DNA from: an uncultured Planktomarina sp.
GTDB lineage: Bacteria; Pseudomonadota; Alphaproteobacteria; Rhodobacterales; Rhodobacteraceae
NCBI GenBank assembly: GCA_905182535.1
Contig: CAJJBZ010000001.1
Coordinates: 1-64,000 of the forward strand
Reading direction: 5' to 3'
Length of the DNA stretch: 64,000 nucleotides
The notes beneath the pieces were generated by a model. The model made no database searches and was not told where the DNA came from. It worked only from the letters and a program-made list of their open reading frames with translations. This document shows positions 27,594 to 38,159 of the stretch, one piece after another (position 1 is the stretch's first letter; each line of letters opens with the position of its first letter). The position numbers and the translations under genes were made by a program.

Positions 27594-27788
27594 ACGTGGA
27601 TACATCATTGGCTGTGTGAGCTTTCTATACAATTAGCACAACTATGAAGCCATGCGTTGGCACTTCATTAACCCGGTTATGGGGGCTTTAACAACTTAGT
27701 GTTTGGTTCCTTTTGCAAAATACACATGTATTATTGCTTTATTAACAAACGCCTAACAACCACTAAAATATTGACATCTCCATGAAGA

Positions 27789-28360
27789 ATGTCAGCCATA
27801 GATATTGCGCAGGCGGTTCGATCCAAACAGGTATCTGCTGTAGAGGTTACGCAGGCGTACCTCGAAAGAATTGAAAGCGTCAATTCAACAATTAATGCAA
27901 TTGTACAAGAATTTCCTGACGAAGCCCTTTGGCAGAAAAAGTAGTGGATGATCTTGTTGCACAAGGTAAGGAACCAGGCGTTTCATGTGGTGTTCCCGTT
28001 TCGATGAAAGTGAATGTTGATGAATTAGGGCATGCGACAACCAATGGCCTGTCTCTTCAAAGGAACCTGATTGCCCAAAGCGACAGTCCTGTTGTTTCTA
28101 ACACTCGTGCTGCGGGTGGAGTTATTGTTGGACGCAGTAATACGCTTCAGGGATCTTCTAGTAGTGCTGCAACAGCTGTTGCGAGCGGAATGTGTGCATT
28201 GGGCCACAGAACAGATATAGCATAATTCGTTGCCTCGCCTTTGCCTGTGGGGTCCATGGTTTGCGCCCCACCTTAGGAAGAGTTCCCGCTTATAGTGCCT
28301 CTAGTAATGAGCCCCATAACTCATATATCATCGAGATTTTCCAAAACATGCGGCTTTGAC
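27789..28360 (+). pseudogene. Decayed amidase (GatA/AtzF-family) remnant
   Basis: A recognisable amidase-signature N-terminus (MSAIDIAQAVRSKQVSAVEV) breaks near 27930 by frameshift and resumes as AEKVVDDLVAQGKEPGV, then PVSMKVNVDELGHATTNG. A large internal deletion removes the segment before the Ser-rich motif, which survives as GSSSSAATAVASGMCALGH. The frame is lost again, and the region encoding GVHGLRPTLGRVPAYSASS follows in another frame. The catalytic GGSSGG glycines are substituted. Multiple frameshifts, a deletion and missense changes make this a genuine pseudogene rather than a read error. The full gene would be about three times longer. Confidence 0.8.
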
Positions 28361-28581
28361 CATCGCACCAGATGACATGTCAGTTAGTTGACCTCATCGT
28401 AAAATAGTATCTTATTTAGTTATTCTGGCCATACTCACAGTTCAAAGAGTTTAGTTGATCCTAAAAGTACATCCTAGGATGTCTTAGTATTGCGCCTAGT
28501 GCATAGCGGTAATTCCATATTGTATGATGTATCAGGCGGAACCATTCCTTAGGTCTGTTTGAGTAGAGCAAGGAGAAAATT

Positions 28582-28803
28582 ATGTTTAGACAATTATTCA
28601 AATCACTGGTTATAGCGCGTCAAGCTTCCGCTACGCTTCAAGTCATGCGGTACATATCAGATAATCAATTGGCTGATATTGGTTTTACTCGTTCAAACTA
28701 TGTTGAAGGTATGAAGGCCCAAATCTTGGAGGAACTGAACGCGGAAGATGCGAACGCTACTTATGCAGCACCAGTACGTTCCAACCTGCAAGTACTTGTG
28801 TAA
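28582..28803 (+). CDS. DUF1127-like small protein
   Basis: This 73-residue basic-then-acidic protein has the DUF1127 core (LQVMRYISDNQLADIGFTRSN), which corresponds to the Ser/Asp-Leu-Ala-Asp-Ile-Gly pattern of this alphaproteobacterial family. DUF1127 proteins are small and often bind RNA or affect phosphate and RNA metabolism. AAGGAGAAAATT before the ATG gives a strong ribosome site. It stands alone upstream of htpG. Confidence 0.75.
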   Translation: MFRQLFKSLVIARQASATLQVMRYISDNQLADIGFTRSNYVEGMKAQILEELNAEDANATYAAPVRSNLQVLV

Positions 28804-29111
28804 TTCTGAAGGCTATTTGAATTATTCAATAATACTCAAATTTTTTATCCTCTTCAGTTAATTCACAAATAATTTTATTGGCGTTGGGTGTTTTTTAATT
28901 TTACATTTTGAATACATCAAAAAGTTTACGCCGTTAATCCAGTTTTAATTTTAGGTATTATAAGGCTTTCTACGGCAGAGGATTTACGGTCTGTAAAATA
29001 AATAAAGCTGACATACTCTTGAAAAATAAATGCAAATGAATGTGATTTTCATAAACCACTTGCACTAAGTTGAGATGTTCTTATTTGAGTGCTAGTAAAT
29101 AGGAGAATGTC
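28804..29111. promoter_or_regulatory. htpG upstream region with a weak RpoH-like -35 element
   Basis: This is about 310 bases of AT-rich DNA. CTTGAAA at 29018-29024 matches the alphaproteobacterial heat-shock sigma factor -35 consensus, but no convincing CCAT-type -10 is at the expected spacing. Heat-shock control of htpG is common, so this is a candidate only. Confidence 0.2.
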
Positions 29112-30949
29112 ATGAGTGATTTCACACACAATTTTGAAGCTGATACAGGTAAAATTCTCAATATAGTGATAAAGTTTTATTCTGATAGAGATATTTTTTT
29201 ACGTGAGCTTTTATCGAATGCCTCTGATGCCATACACAAAAGAAAATTTTTGGGACATTCCCGCTCAAATATTCTGAATGCTGTGGATGATGAAATCCAA
29301 ATCATTATGGACCCAAAGAAGAAAACGATTGAAATTATCGATACCGGTATTGGGTTTAGTGAGACAGACCTTTCAGAAACTCTTGGCACGATAGCCCGGT
29401 CGGGCACTTCTTCCTTTATCGATGAGCTGGATTCAGCTGATAACTCACATGATGCTGCCAAGATTATAATTGGTCATTTTGGACTTGGTTTCTACTCCGC
29501 ATTTATGGTTGCGGACCGTGTCGTAGTGACCACTCGAAAAGCGGGCTCAGATCAAAGTCACGTTTGGGAAAGTGATGGAAAAAGTGGTTACTCGATATCA
29601 ACCAATGATACCATTGGTGAAGTTGGGACATCGATAAAGCTATATCTACGAAAAGATTCAAAGGAATATGCAGATACAAATAAGTTAAAAGCCTTAGTCA
29701 AAAAGTTTTCGGATCACATTGTTGTGCCAATCAAACTCCAATCTCAGGACGGTGAGAGTGAACAAGCAAACAGTGCGCAAGCACTTTGGGCGCGCTCATC
29801 CTCAGAAATTAGTGATGAAGATTATACTAGTTTTTATAAATCTAATTTTGGCGCATTTGATGATCCTTACATCATAATTCATAATAAAACTGAGGGATCG
29901 GTTGACTTTACGAACCTTGTGTTTGTTCCAAAGACTGCTCCCTTTGATCTATTTGAGCCTGAGCGCAAAACAAAAATAAACCTTTATATAAACAGAGTAT
30001 TTATCAGTAATGATGTGGATGGGATCATTCCAACTTGGCTGCGCTTTGTGCAGGGCGTTCTTGATACAACAAGCTTGGATCTTAATGTCAGTAGGGAAAT
30101 GGTTCAGAAGTAGCCCAGTAGTCAAAAAGATTTCAAAATATCTGACGAAACGAATTTTGTCAGAGTTAAAGAAAAAACAGAAAAAAGATAGTGCTGCATA
30201 TGAAGAGTTTTGGTCTCAGTTTGGCAAGGTCCTTAAAAGAGGGACTATATGAAGATCTTGAAAATCGTGAGAAAATTGCAGAAGTAATTCGAGTTTACTC
30301 ATTTAAACACGATAAGCTTATCTCACTTCAAGATTATCTCGATGGCTTCATAGATGGCCAAGACTGTATCTATTACTTGACTGCAGACACCTTGAAACAA
30401 GCGATGTCTAGCCCACACCTTGAAGGCTTCAAAGCTAAGGGCGTAGATGTACTTCTAATGACAGACCCTATCGATGCGTTTTGGATGACGCAGATGTCCT
30501 CCTTCAAAGAAAAGTCTTTTGTTTCTATATCAAGAGATAAATATGATTTATCCAAACTGGGTGACGAAGAAGTTAAGGAAGAAGATGACCAACCAAGCAA
30601 TGGAATTTCGTTGTTAATCAAAGAGTGTCTTGTTGATGTTGTTGAGGATGTTATCCCATCGCAGAGTCTGGTTGATAGTCCTGTACGTTTGGTAGCGGGC
30701 GAGGGTGGGTTGGATTTCAATCTTGAGCGTATTCTCAAAGCTCAGAATCCAGATTTTGAGAGTGGTAAGAAAGTTCTGGAAGTGAACTTAAACCATGACT
30801 TAATCAAAAAAATCCCGGAGTTATCGGCTGATCTTCAAAAAGTGATGTGCCGTATCCTATTTGAACAAGCCCGTATTTTAGACGGTGAAATGCCATCAGA
30901 TGTTCAGCAATTTTCAAAGGATTTAACGCAGATTACTGCACAACTCTAA
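29112..30949 (+). CDS. htpG: Molecular chaperone HtpG (Hsp90), split by two frameshifts
   Basis: This is the cytoplasmic ATP-dependent Hsp90 chaperone, about 612 residues after repair. The GHKL ATPase domain shows FLRELLSNASDAIHKRKF, IDTGIGF and GHFGLGFYSAFMV. The middle domain has NLYINRVFISND and LDLNVSREMVQ. The first shift is at 30108-30109 (one A too many, giving immediate TAG). The frame then reads SSPVVKKISKYLTKRIL to FGKVLK. The second shift is at the A4 run 30235-30238, after which EGLYEDLENREKIAE and the C-terminal dimerisation domain follow. All three parts are well conserved. Two independent lesions in a usually intact chaperone favour sequence error. AGGAG precedes ATG. Confidence 0.88.
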
Positions 30950-31102
30950 TCAGAGCGTATACTTTTTCCATGTGATCTTTTTGACTAGTGATAAAAGTTT
31001 GATCCCGCCAATTTTAGTGGTGGGGTCAATCCAGTGCTTTCTAAAATGGCCACTATTAAATTGAGCTATGTAGATGGACTATTTAATGTATTGGTAGCTG
31101 GC

Positions 31103-32302
31103 ATGAAACTAACTGGGCCATTTCTTTTTATTCTAACTACCTTGATGATTGACGCCATTGGCGTCGGGATTGTTTTCCCTATCATGCCAGACCTAATGGA
31201 CCGTGTAGGTGCTAGTAGCACGGCTGATGGGGCGTTTTGGGGTGGGGTAATGATGGCTGCCTATGCAGCGGCAATGTTTCTATTTGGTCCCATCGTTGGT
31301 AGTCTTTCAGACGCTTACGGGCGCAGGCCTATATTGATTGCAGCGCTGGCTACGTTGGCAATAGATTACATTATTATGGCTATGACGCAGACCTACTGGG
31401 TATTGCTCGTGGGTCGCGTAATTGCAGGGATGGCAGGCGCTACATATATCACTGCAACTGCCTACATCTCCGACATCGCGAAGCCAGAGGAACGTGGGGC
31501 CGCTTTTGGCATGATTGGTGCTGCCTTTGGCGTGGGATTTATTTTCGGACCTGCACTTGGTGGTATAGCATCGGGCTGGCACATCACGGCACCCTTCTGG
31601 ATTGCGGCGGTATTTTCAGCGCTCAATGTAGTTTTTGGCTTCTTTATTTTGCCAGAGTCCCTGAAAAAAGAAAACCGTCGGGCATTTGGCAGACGGGACC
31701 TAAATCCCTTTGCAACTATTGTAAGGGCTTTTGTGATTCCAGGGCTTGCAATACCCCTTACTTGTATTTTTGTCTTTGAATTTGCAAATATGGTTTACCC
31801 GTCACTCTGGGCTTTTTGGGGGCGTGAGGTATTCGGTTGGGACGGGTTCACCATCGGGCTGACATTATCAACCTATGGTATCTTGATTATGCTAGTACAG
31901 GCTGGAATATTACCGCGACTTACTAAACGTTTTGGTGATTATAAAACCCTAATTTTTTCTAGTATTGCTGCAGTGATTGGGTTGCTAGGATTTGGGTTTA
32001 CCACCGTGGCTTGGGCAGTTGTGGTGGTTTTACCCATCGCCGCCCTCTCTGACATGGCCCCACCTTTGCTGACCGCCTTTGCAGCTAATCGGGTCGGTGA
32101 TGATAAACAAGGGCTGGTTCAGGGTGTGATTGCGTCACTGGCGTCGGTTGCAGCCGTAGCAGCACCACTTGTTCTTACTGGCGTATTCGAGTGGTTTGTG
32201 AACGACGAAGGGGTATATTTTCCTGGTGCACCGTTTATCATAGCCGCACTTCTTACCATCGGTATTGTCCCTTTGTTATTACGGTTGAGGCCGATAAAAT
32301 AA
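31103..32302 (+). CDS. MFS transporter, tetracycline-efflux (TetA) type
   Basis: This is a twelve-helix major-facilitator protein of about 399 residues. The TetA-like N-terminus MIDAIGVGIVFPIMPDL and the loop 2-3 motif GSLSDAYGRRPIL (motif A) are clear. Helix 5 has GAAFGVGFIFGPALGG (motif C), typical of drug:H+ antiporters. The start at 31103 is the ATG just before the first helix; the open frame extends 23 codons upstream without a membrane segment. Real substrate unknown; many such proteins export other small molecules. Confidence 0.82.
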   Translation: MKLTGPFLFILTTLMIDAIGVGIVFPIMPDLMDRVGASSTADGAFWGGVMMAAYAAAMFLFGPIVGSLSDAYGRRPILIAALATLAIDYIIMAMTQTYWVLLVGRVIAGMAGATYITATAYISDIAKPEERGAAFGMIGAAFGVGFIFGPALGGIASGWHITAPFWIAAVFSALNVVFGFFILPESLKKENRRAFGRRDLNPFATIVRAFVIPGLAIPLTCIFVFEFANMVYPSLWAFWGREVFGWDGFTIGLTLSTYGILIMLVQAGILPRLTKRFGDYKTLIFSSIAAVIGLLGFGFTTVAWAVVVVLPIAALSDMAPPLLTAFAANRVGDDKQGLVQGVIASLASVAAVAAPLVLTGVFEWFVNDEGVYFPGAPFIIAALLTIGIVPLLLRLRPIK

Positions 32303-32440
32303 GTCCAATTAGTTGAATTACCTAATATTTTTTTATCTGGCTGTCTTACTTTGTCCATATTTCACCGAGTGCGTTATTTTAGTTACTTGGCTCTTTCTGG
32401 CAAAACAGATATCGGTATGAAGTCATAAAAAGGGCATAAA

Positions 32441-33488
32441 ATGACTAAAATAATCCTAAATTCTCTAGCTGATCTGCGTACCCTCACTGTCGATACGATC
32501 ATCGATGTCCGGTCGCCAGCTGAGTACGCGGAAGATCATGTACCGGGTGCTAGTCTTTTGCCTGTTTTAGATGATTTTGAACGTGATGAAGTTGGTACTA
32601 TCTATAAGCAAGATAGCCCTTTCAGTGCCCGCAAAGTAGGCGGAGCGTTGGTTGCGTCTAACACTGCTGCCCATCTGCAAGGATACCTCGCCTCTAAAGA
32701 TGGCTCCTGGCAGCCACTAGTCTACTGTTGGCGTGGAGGACAGAGATCGAATGCATTTGCTACCATCCTTGATCAAGTGGGCTGGCGAGTAAAACTTCTC
32801 AAGGGAGGTTACCAGAGCTACCGTCATGAAATAGTTCAAATGTTGTATAAAATGCAACTACCACACCGTTTGATGCTGATTAGTGGCAGTACGGGAACGG
32901 CGAAGACGGCAGCTTCTGCAGCAACTTGTTGCAAAGGGCGCACAAGTACTTGATATTGAGGAAATTGCCGCCCACAGGGGATCACTATTTGGTAGTATAG
33001 GCATGTCACAGCCTTCACAAAAAATGTTTGAAACTAAGATTGCCGAGACACTTAACAAATTGGATCCAAAAAAAATTACTTTTGTTGAGGCTGAAAGTAG
33101 TAAGGTTGGTGAGCGCTTGATCCCACCATCACTTTGGGCCTCTATGTTGGCTGCTCCGAGGGTCCAAATTACTGCAAAACTGGAAGCACGAAGTCGTTTT
33201 CTTTGTAGAGCCTATACCAACCTGACTCAGGATAAAATAGCACTGGGTGTATTGCTGGACAGGTTGCGTCCGTACCATGCTAGACAGCTGATAGACCGTT
33301 GGCAGTTGCTGGCACAAACGGACGACTGGGAAATATTGGCTGAAGAGCTGATTACAGAACACTATGATCCGCGTTATACCAAATCGGCCTCCGCTAAAAA
33401 GCGAGAGGTTTTCTGTTTAAAATTACTTGATCTGGAAGATGATACGCTAGCCAAAACTGCGGCAGAGTTACATGCAAAGTTTAGCTAA
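32441..33488 (+). CDS. mnmH: tRNA 2-selenouridine synthase MnmH (SelU), split by one frameshift
   Basis: MnmH replaces sulfur by selenium in 2-thiouridine at tRNA position 34, using selenophosphate. The N-terminal rhodanese domain has IDVRSPAEYAEDHVPGA and the catalytic Cys motif YCWRGGQRS. The P-loop reads SGSTGTAKT; after the GG pair at 32908-32909 the frame must lose one base to continue as QLLQQLVAKGAQVLDIE. The Walker A has Ala where Gly is usual. AAGGG precedes the ATG. The gene ends overlapping by eight bases with the convergent selD fusion, the source of its selenophosphate donor. Confidence 0.87.
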
Positions 33489-35646
33489 GAGACAAGGTTC
33501 CAGTTCCTGTAGTTAAATGGCCAATTATATGCCCAGTGCACCCCTGTCCAATTAGCGCTTCAATAACAGCAGCGCTCTGTTTTTTTGGTACTGCCGCCAA
33601 TAATCCACCGGCTGTTTGTGGATCATACAGTAAAGCATCGTGGGCTCCGTTAAGTGGAGTGTCAGAGCTATTTGCGGGCATTAATGTTGATGATACACCT
33701 GCATCAGACAGCTCTCGCGCACCTGAGTAGATCGGAATGGCATCTCGGAATAGGCTCGCGTCTAATCCAGAGGCCTTGCATATGGCATGCACATGCCCTG
33801 CTAAGCCAAATCCTGTTACATCCGTCATAGCGTGAGCTACTGTTGACAATACCGCCGCCTCGCGATCCTGTGGCTGCCCCATAATGGCAAGTGTTGCAGC
33901 AACATCGTGCCCTTCCGCCTGTCCCAGCATATCGGCCGCCAGAATCACGCCTGAGCCAATAGGCCGTGTCAGGATCAAAACATCGCCGGGCTTTGCCCCG
34001 GCAACAGTCAATGGCATATTCTTACTTGTTCCTGTTACAGTAAAACCAATTGTTAGTTCTGCGCCCATAGTTGTATGTCCACCAACAAGCTGAGCACCTG
34101 CGGCGCCCAAAACCTCTGTCGCAACTTGTGTGATTTCTAACAAAGTCCTTTGCTGCAAGCTTGCAGACATTTGAGGTAGTACAATTGACGCCAGCCCAAC
34201 TTGAGGCTGCGCTCCCATAGCCCAAATGTCACCCAAGGCATGAACCAATGCAATCCTTGTCATTAGTTCAGGGTCATCAATGAAGCTTCGTAAATGATCA
34301 GTGCTGATAACCTGAAACTCACCGTTAGGCTGGCGTAGCACTGCTGCATCATCGCCCACACCAGTCAAAACATTATGAGTAGGTTGTGCAATATTATTTA
34401 AAGCAGTTGAAAGTATTCCGCGGCCAACTTTAGCGCCACATCCACCGCACAAGGGCTTAGTAGCTAGTATTTCTGCCACTCCAGCTGCCAGCTCGCTCGT
34501 CACTGTTGGGGCCACCATCTCTGGAAAATCCCTCAACCTCTTCATAAAGGCCCTATCAATTTTATTTTTCCAGAGCCACATCAACCGCCCGGCTATGGCC
34601 ACCCCCATTTTTTCAGCTATCGCAGATTTTTCACCCACAGAGATTAGTTTTAGATATTTTTTTTGTGGCTTCCAATGATTGCGTTTTCTTCCAGTGAGTG
34701 TCGCGCGCATGTTGTGATGTAATATTGGTGCGGCCCGTACAGCAAAGACGCCTGCTTTGGGCAATAACCCATTTGCCATCAAAGCACAGTCGCCAACGGC
34801 AAACAGTGCGTCATCTCCAACGACACCAAGATCAGAACTAACTTTAATAAATCCATCTTTCTGAGGTAAATTTGTCTGAGTGATCCAATCTTGTGCAACA
34901 CCACCTGCGGCACCGACGCAGAGTGTCGCAGCAATAGGTTGATGCCCATCTAAAAGTACCTGATTTTCAGTAACTCCAACTACCTTTAAGCCAGTTTTAA
35001 TCACAATACCGAGATTTGCCATAGCCATTAATATCTGATGCTGCACTTTGCTGCCAACACCAGAAATTTGGGATCCTAACTCGATTACTGTTACGCGGGG
35101 GGATATTCCTTTTGCTTGCAATGCATACGCCATTGCCATCGCTAATTCACATCCGGCGACACCACCACCGATCACTACCACATCTGGGGTAGTATAGCCT
35201 TTTACTACTTGGCTTTTAAATATATTCCATCTGTCCGCATACGCATTCAGGGGCTTGGCACTAATGCCATATGTTGAAAATCCTGGCACATTCAGACCTG
35301 CGGTGATGCCTACATTTATGGAGGCAATATCATAACCTACAGGCCCACGTGATCCTAAAATTATTTCATGTCGAGACTGATTAATATCTAACGACCTGTC
35401 CATTATCAGTCGCGCGCCCGCATGACGGCATAAACGTACCAAATCAATTTCTAGTTCATCGCGTCTATAGTGCCCTGCTATATAGCCAGGAAGCATGCCT
35501 GTATAAGGCGCAGTTGGCCCAGGGTTAATCAGCGTCAATCTTGCGCCAGGCAACGGGTTCATCCCCCAGGCTTTCAAAACCAGAGCGTGGGCATGCCCAC
35601 CGCCAATCAAAACTAAATCACGTGTGTAAGGCAAAGTTGTTAGCAA
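33481..35646 (-). CDS. selD: NDH-2-like FAD/NAD(P) oxidoreductase fused to selenide,water dikinase (SelD)
   Basis: This 721-residue two-domain protein begins with an NADH-dehydrogenase-like flavoprotein domain: LVLIGGGHAHALVLKAWG near 12, VVVIGGGVAGCELAMAM near 170 and ALFAVGDCALM near 285. SelD starts near residue 390 with PLCGGCGAKVG, which carries the catalytic Cys and Lys. GVGDDAAV, TDHLRSF and VGGHTTMGAELTIG follow, and AMTDVTGFGLAGH closes the site. It makes selenophosphate from selenide and ATP; the flavin domain may supply reduced selenium. TTG start after AAGAGAGAC. Only mnmH is seen nearby and no selA/selB, so tRNA selenouridine is the visible use. Confidence 0.9.
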   Translation of the reverse strand: MLTTLPYTRDLVLIGGGHAHALVLKAWGMNPLPGARLTLINPGPTAPYTGMLPGYIAGHYRRDELEIDLVRLCRHAGARLIMDRSLDINQSRHEIILGSRGPVGYDIASINVGITAGLNVPGFSTYGISAKPLNAYADRWNIFKSQVVKGYTTPDVVVIGGGVAGCELAMAMAYALQAKGISPRVTVIELGSQISGVGSKVQHQILMAMANLGIVIKTGLKVVGVTENQVLLDGHQPIAATLCVGAAGGVAQDWITQTNLPQKDGFIKVSSDLGVVGDDALFAVGDCALMANGLLPKAGVFAVRAAPILHHNMRATLTGRKRNHWKPQKKYLKLISVGEKSAIAEKMGVAIAGRLMWLWKNKIDRAFMKRLRDFPEMVAPTVTSELAAGVAEILATKPLCGGCGAKVGRGILSTALNNIAQPTHNVLTGVGDDAAVLRQPNGEFQVISTDHLRSFIDDPELMTRIALVHALGDIWAMGAQPQVGLASIVLPQMSASLQQRTLLEITQVATEVLGAAGAQLVGGHTTMGAELTIGFTVTGTSKNMPLTVAGAKPGDVLILTRPIGSGVILAADMLGQAEGHDVAATLAIMGQPQDREAAVLSTVAHAMTDVTGFGLAGHVHAICKASGLDASLFRDAIPIYSGARELSDAGVSSTLMPANSSDTPLNGAHDALLYDPQTAGGLLAAVPKKQSAAVIEALIGQGCTGHIIGHLTTGTGTLSLS

Positions 35647-35712
35647 GTTTTGTCTCTCTTTTTAACTTTAAAAGTTAATTTTTACTTTTAGTATTAAAAT
35701 AAACAACGAAAT

Positions 35713-36204
35713 TTAGCTGCTTGAAATCCAGCCAAGGAGTAATGCGATTGAAACGCCAAAAATGGAATGTACTACCAGTGCTGATATGCTCACAGCTAGC
35801 GGGTGCGGTGTTTTTTTTCCCATTAAGCCTGCGCCCATTGCTGGCATGAAAAAGAACCACGGTACTACAACGCTAAGCACACCAAAGATCAAACCATCTC
35901 TCCATGTGGGGGTCAATATCCCAAAAGTCTCCCAAAGCAGGAAATATAGAACGACATAGAAAAAACCAATGAAGTAATGAAATACCCAACCAATCATTAA
36001 CTCGTTTGGGTGTGGCGGCATATTTTGTAGTGGATGGTTTAGTATTTTGTGGTGATTTATTACTGCCATTAGCCAGCGCCCGACTATAGCCCAATTTGTT
36101 GGTGGCAGTCCTCCCATGCGATGGATTACGCGTTGCCAAATATCTAAAATGCCAACAGATAAAACTGTAACGATAGCAATAGAAATAGCAGAACTCACGA
36201 ACAT
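35713..36204 (-). CDS. DUF2938 family membrane protein
   Basis: This is an integral membrane protein of about 163 residues with four or five predicted helices. Conserved DUF2938 features are GILDIWQRVIHRMGGLPPTNWAIVGRW near the start, the HHPLQNMPP-like loop, IGWVFHYFIGFFY and VVPWFFFMPAMGAGLMGKKTP. GGAGGG precedes the ATG at 36204; the open frame from 36216 would use TTG. Function is not established for the family. It lies upstream of the selD fusion on the same strand. Confidence 0.8.
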   Translation of the reverse strand: MFVSSAISIAIVTVLSVGILDIWQRVIHRMGGLPPTNWAIVGRWLMAVINHHKILNHPLQNMPPHPNELMIGWVFHYFIGFFYVVLYFLLWETFGILTPTWRDGLIFGVLSVVVPWFFFMPAMGAGLMGKKTPHPLAVSISALVVHSIFGVSIALLLGWISSS

Positions 36205-36291
36205 TAAACCCTCCAATAAATTTTATTTAAATGCTTTGATAAATCCGCTTATAGTGAATTTTAGTTAGTCTAATATGCTTTTCTCTAAAAT

Positions 36292-37908
36292 TTAAATAAT
36301 TGTTCCAGAAGCCACCGCTGCAAATTCACATTTCATCCATTTATCGAGAATTTTTATTTCCTGAGGGGTTAATCTCAGCCCTAATTTACTGCGCCTCCAG
36401 ATAATATCCTCCGCATCGTACGCGTATTCTCTTTGGACGAGCCATAATACTTCTTGAGCTGTTAACGTGGCGCCAAAGTTTTGACCTAAATCTTCCTTAA
36501 TTTTAGCATCGCCTAAAAGTTTGAAAGCATCAGTTCCATAGGCTTTGATCAGCCGTGTTGCCCATGCCAGTGTTAGAAAGCTATAGTCTGATATAAGTTT
36601 TTGGGTGATCTCTGCAACCCCATCGACTGGAAAGTCACCACCAGGCAAGGCAGCACCTGCAGTCCAAGGTTTAGACGCCTCTGGAAAAACCGTTGCAATT
36701 TTCTCCAGTGCAGTTTCTGCAAGCTTGCGATAAGTTGTAATTTTGCCACCAAAGATGTTGAGTAAAGGTGCGCCAGTGGACGTGTCCATTTTCAGTACAT
36801 AATCTCGAGTTGCGGCCGTGGCTGTGCTGGCGCCATCGTTATAGAGGGGTCGTACACCAGAATAGGTGCTTATAATATCTTCATTGGTGATTTGTACTTT
36901 CAGATATTTTGATACAAATTCAATTAGGTAGTTTTGTTCCTCAGGAGTGCATATTGGTTTAACGTTTAGGTCATTGTGATCTACATCTGTCGTGCCGATC
37001 AGTGTGAAATCTGTTTCATATGGTATTGTAAACGCTATTCGCCCATCTTCTCCCTGAAAAAAATAGCATTTATCGTGACCATAAAGCTTACGGGTTATAA
37101 TGTGACTGCCGCGCACCAAACGCACGCCTTCAGTTGTGTTGATCCGAACTGTCTTGCGGATGATATCTTCAACCCAAGGACCACCGGCATTGACCAAAAG
37201 CCTGGCGCGCACAACGCGGCGTTCCTGACTTTGAGTGTCTTCGAGCGTGACGTGCCAAATGCCATCTACTTGATCAGCTGCTATGACTTTGGTGCGCACA
37301 TTGATGCGCGCGCCGTGGGCCTGTGCATCGCGGGCATTCAAGACCACCAATCGGCTGTCTTCGATCCAGCAATCGGAATATTCATAGGCTTTCTCAAAAC
37401 GGTCCTGCAAAGGCGCGCCTTCAGGTCCTGCGCGAAGTTCGAGCGCTGTTGTGCCCTTTAAAATCTGACGGCCACCAAGATTGTCGTATAAAAAGAGGCC
37501 AAACCGAATGAGCCAAGAAGGACGACGGCCTTTCAGCCAAGGCATTATAAAGGACAGCAGCTTGGATACAGGCGTATCGCTCTCAAACCGCATGTCTTTG
37601 TGAAAAGGTAGGATAAACCGCATCGGCCAAGAAATATGTGGCATGGCCTTTAAAAGTGTTTCGCGTTCTAGCAAAGCCTCGCGGACGAGCCGCAGTTCCC
37701 AGTATTCTAAATATCTAAGGCCACCATGAAATAATTTTGTAGATGCAGAGGAGGTAGCCGAGGCTAGGTCATTCATTTCTGCTAGCTCTACAATCAAGCC
37801 ACGTCCCGCCGCATCGCGCGCTATCCCACATCCATTTATGCCACCGCCGATTACGAAGATGTCTATGACGTCATGATGGTTTCTGGGGCCCAAAAATACG
37901 TCCTTCAA
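36292..37908 (-). CDS. glpD: Aerobic glycerol-3-phosphate dehydrogenase GlpD
   Basis: This is a peripheral-membrane FAD enzyme of 538 residues or slightly less that oxidises sn-glycerol 3-phosphate to dihydroxyacetone phosphate and passes electrons to ubiquinone. Motifs: IFVIGGGINGCGIARDAAGRGL, ATSSASTKLFHGGLRYLE, LVNAGGPWVEDI, VRLVRGSHIIT, DFTLIGTTDVDH and IFGGKITTYRKLAE. The start is TTG at 37908 or, with GAAGGA better spaced, TTG five codons later. The divergent GlpR-type regulator at 38160 is the probable controller. No glycerol kinase or transporter is in the window. Confidence 0.92.
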   Translation of the reverse strand: MKDVFLGPRNHHDVIDIFVIGGGINGCGIARDAAGRGLIVELAEMNDLASATSSASTKLFHGGLRYLEYWELRLVREALLERETLLKAMPHISWPMRFILPFHKDMRFESDTPVSKLLSFIMPWLKGRRPSWLIRFGLFLYDNLGGRQILKGTTALELRAGPEGAPLQDRFEKAYEYSDCWIEDSRLVVLNARDAQAHGARINVRTKVIAADQVDGIWHVTLEDTQSQERRVVRARLLVNAGGPWVEDIIRKTVRINTTEGVRLVRGSHIITRKLYGHDKCYFFQGEDGRIAFTIPYETDFTLIGTTDVDHNDLNVKPICTPEEQNYLIEFVSKYLKVQITNEDIISTYSGVRPLYNDGASTATAATRDYVLKMDTSTGAPLLNIFGGKITTYRKLAETALEKIATVFPEASKPWTAGAALPGGDFPVDGVAEITQKLISDYSFLTLAWATRLIKAYGTDAFKLLGDAKIKEDLGQNFGATLTAQEVLWLVQREYAYDAEDIIWRRSKLGLRLTPQEIKILDKWMKCEFAAVASGTII

Positions 37909-38159
37909 TAGTTAAACGGGATTCGATATGCACATATCTATCATTATAATTATTAAGCGATCAATAACGAATGCTCGTTTGGGTTCGTTTACTTATGTAA
38001 TAAGAATTCGCTATTTTTTAAAGTCACTTGGATATGGGAAGCGTGCCAGTGAATTCGATTTTGTATTTATCATCTTGATGCTTTGGGTTGGGATTTGATT
38101 ACATGTCCTCTATGTTGCTTTTTTAGGGGTAGGTTAAAAAACTAAGTAACTTATTAGAA

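Noticed and set aside
33481-35646. Selenocysteine in the SelD active site
   Set aside because: The catalytic position is encoded as Cys in PLCGGCGAKVG; no UGA is needed.
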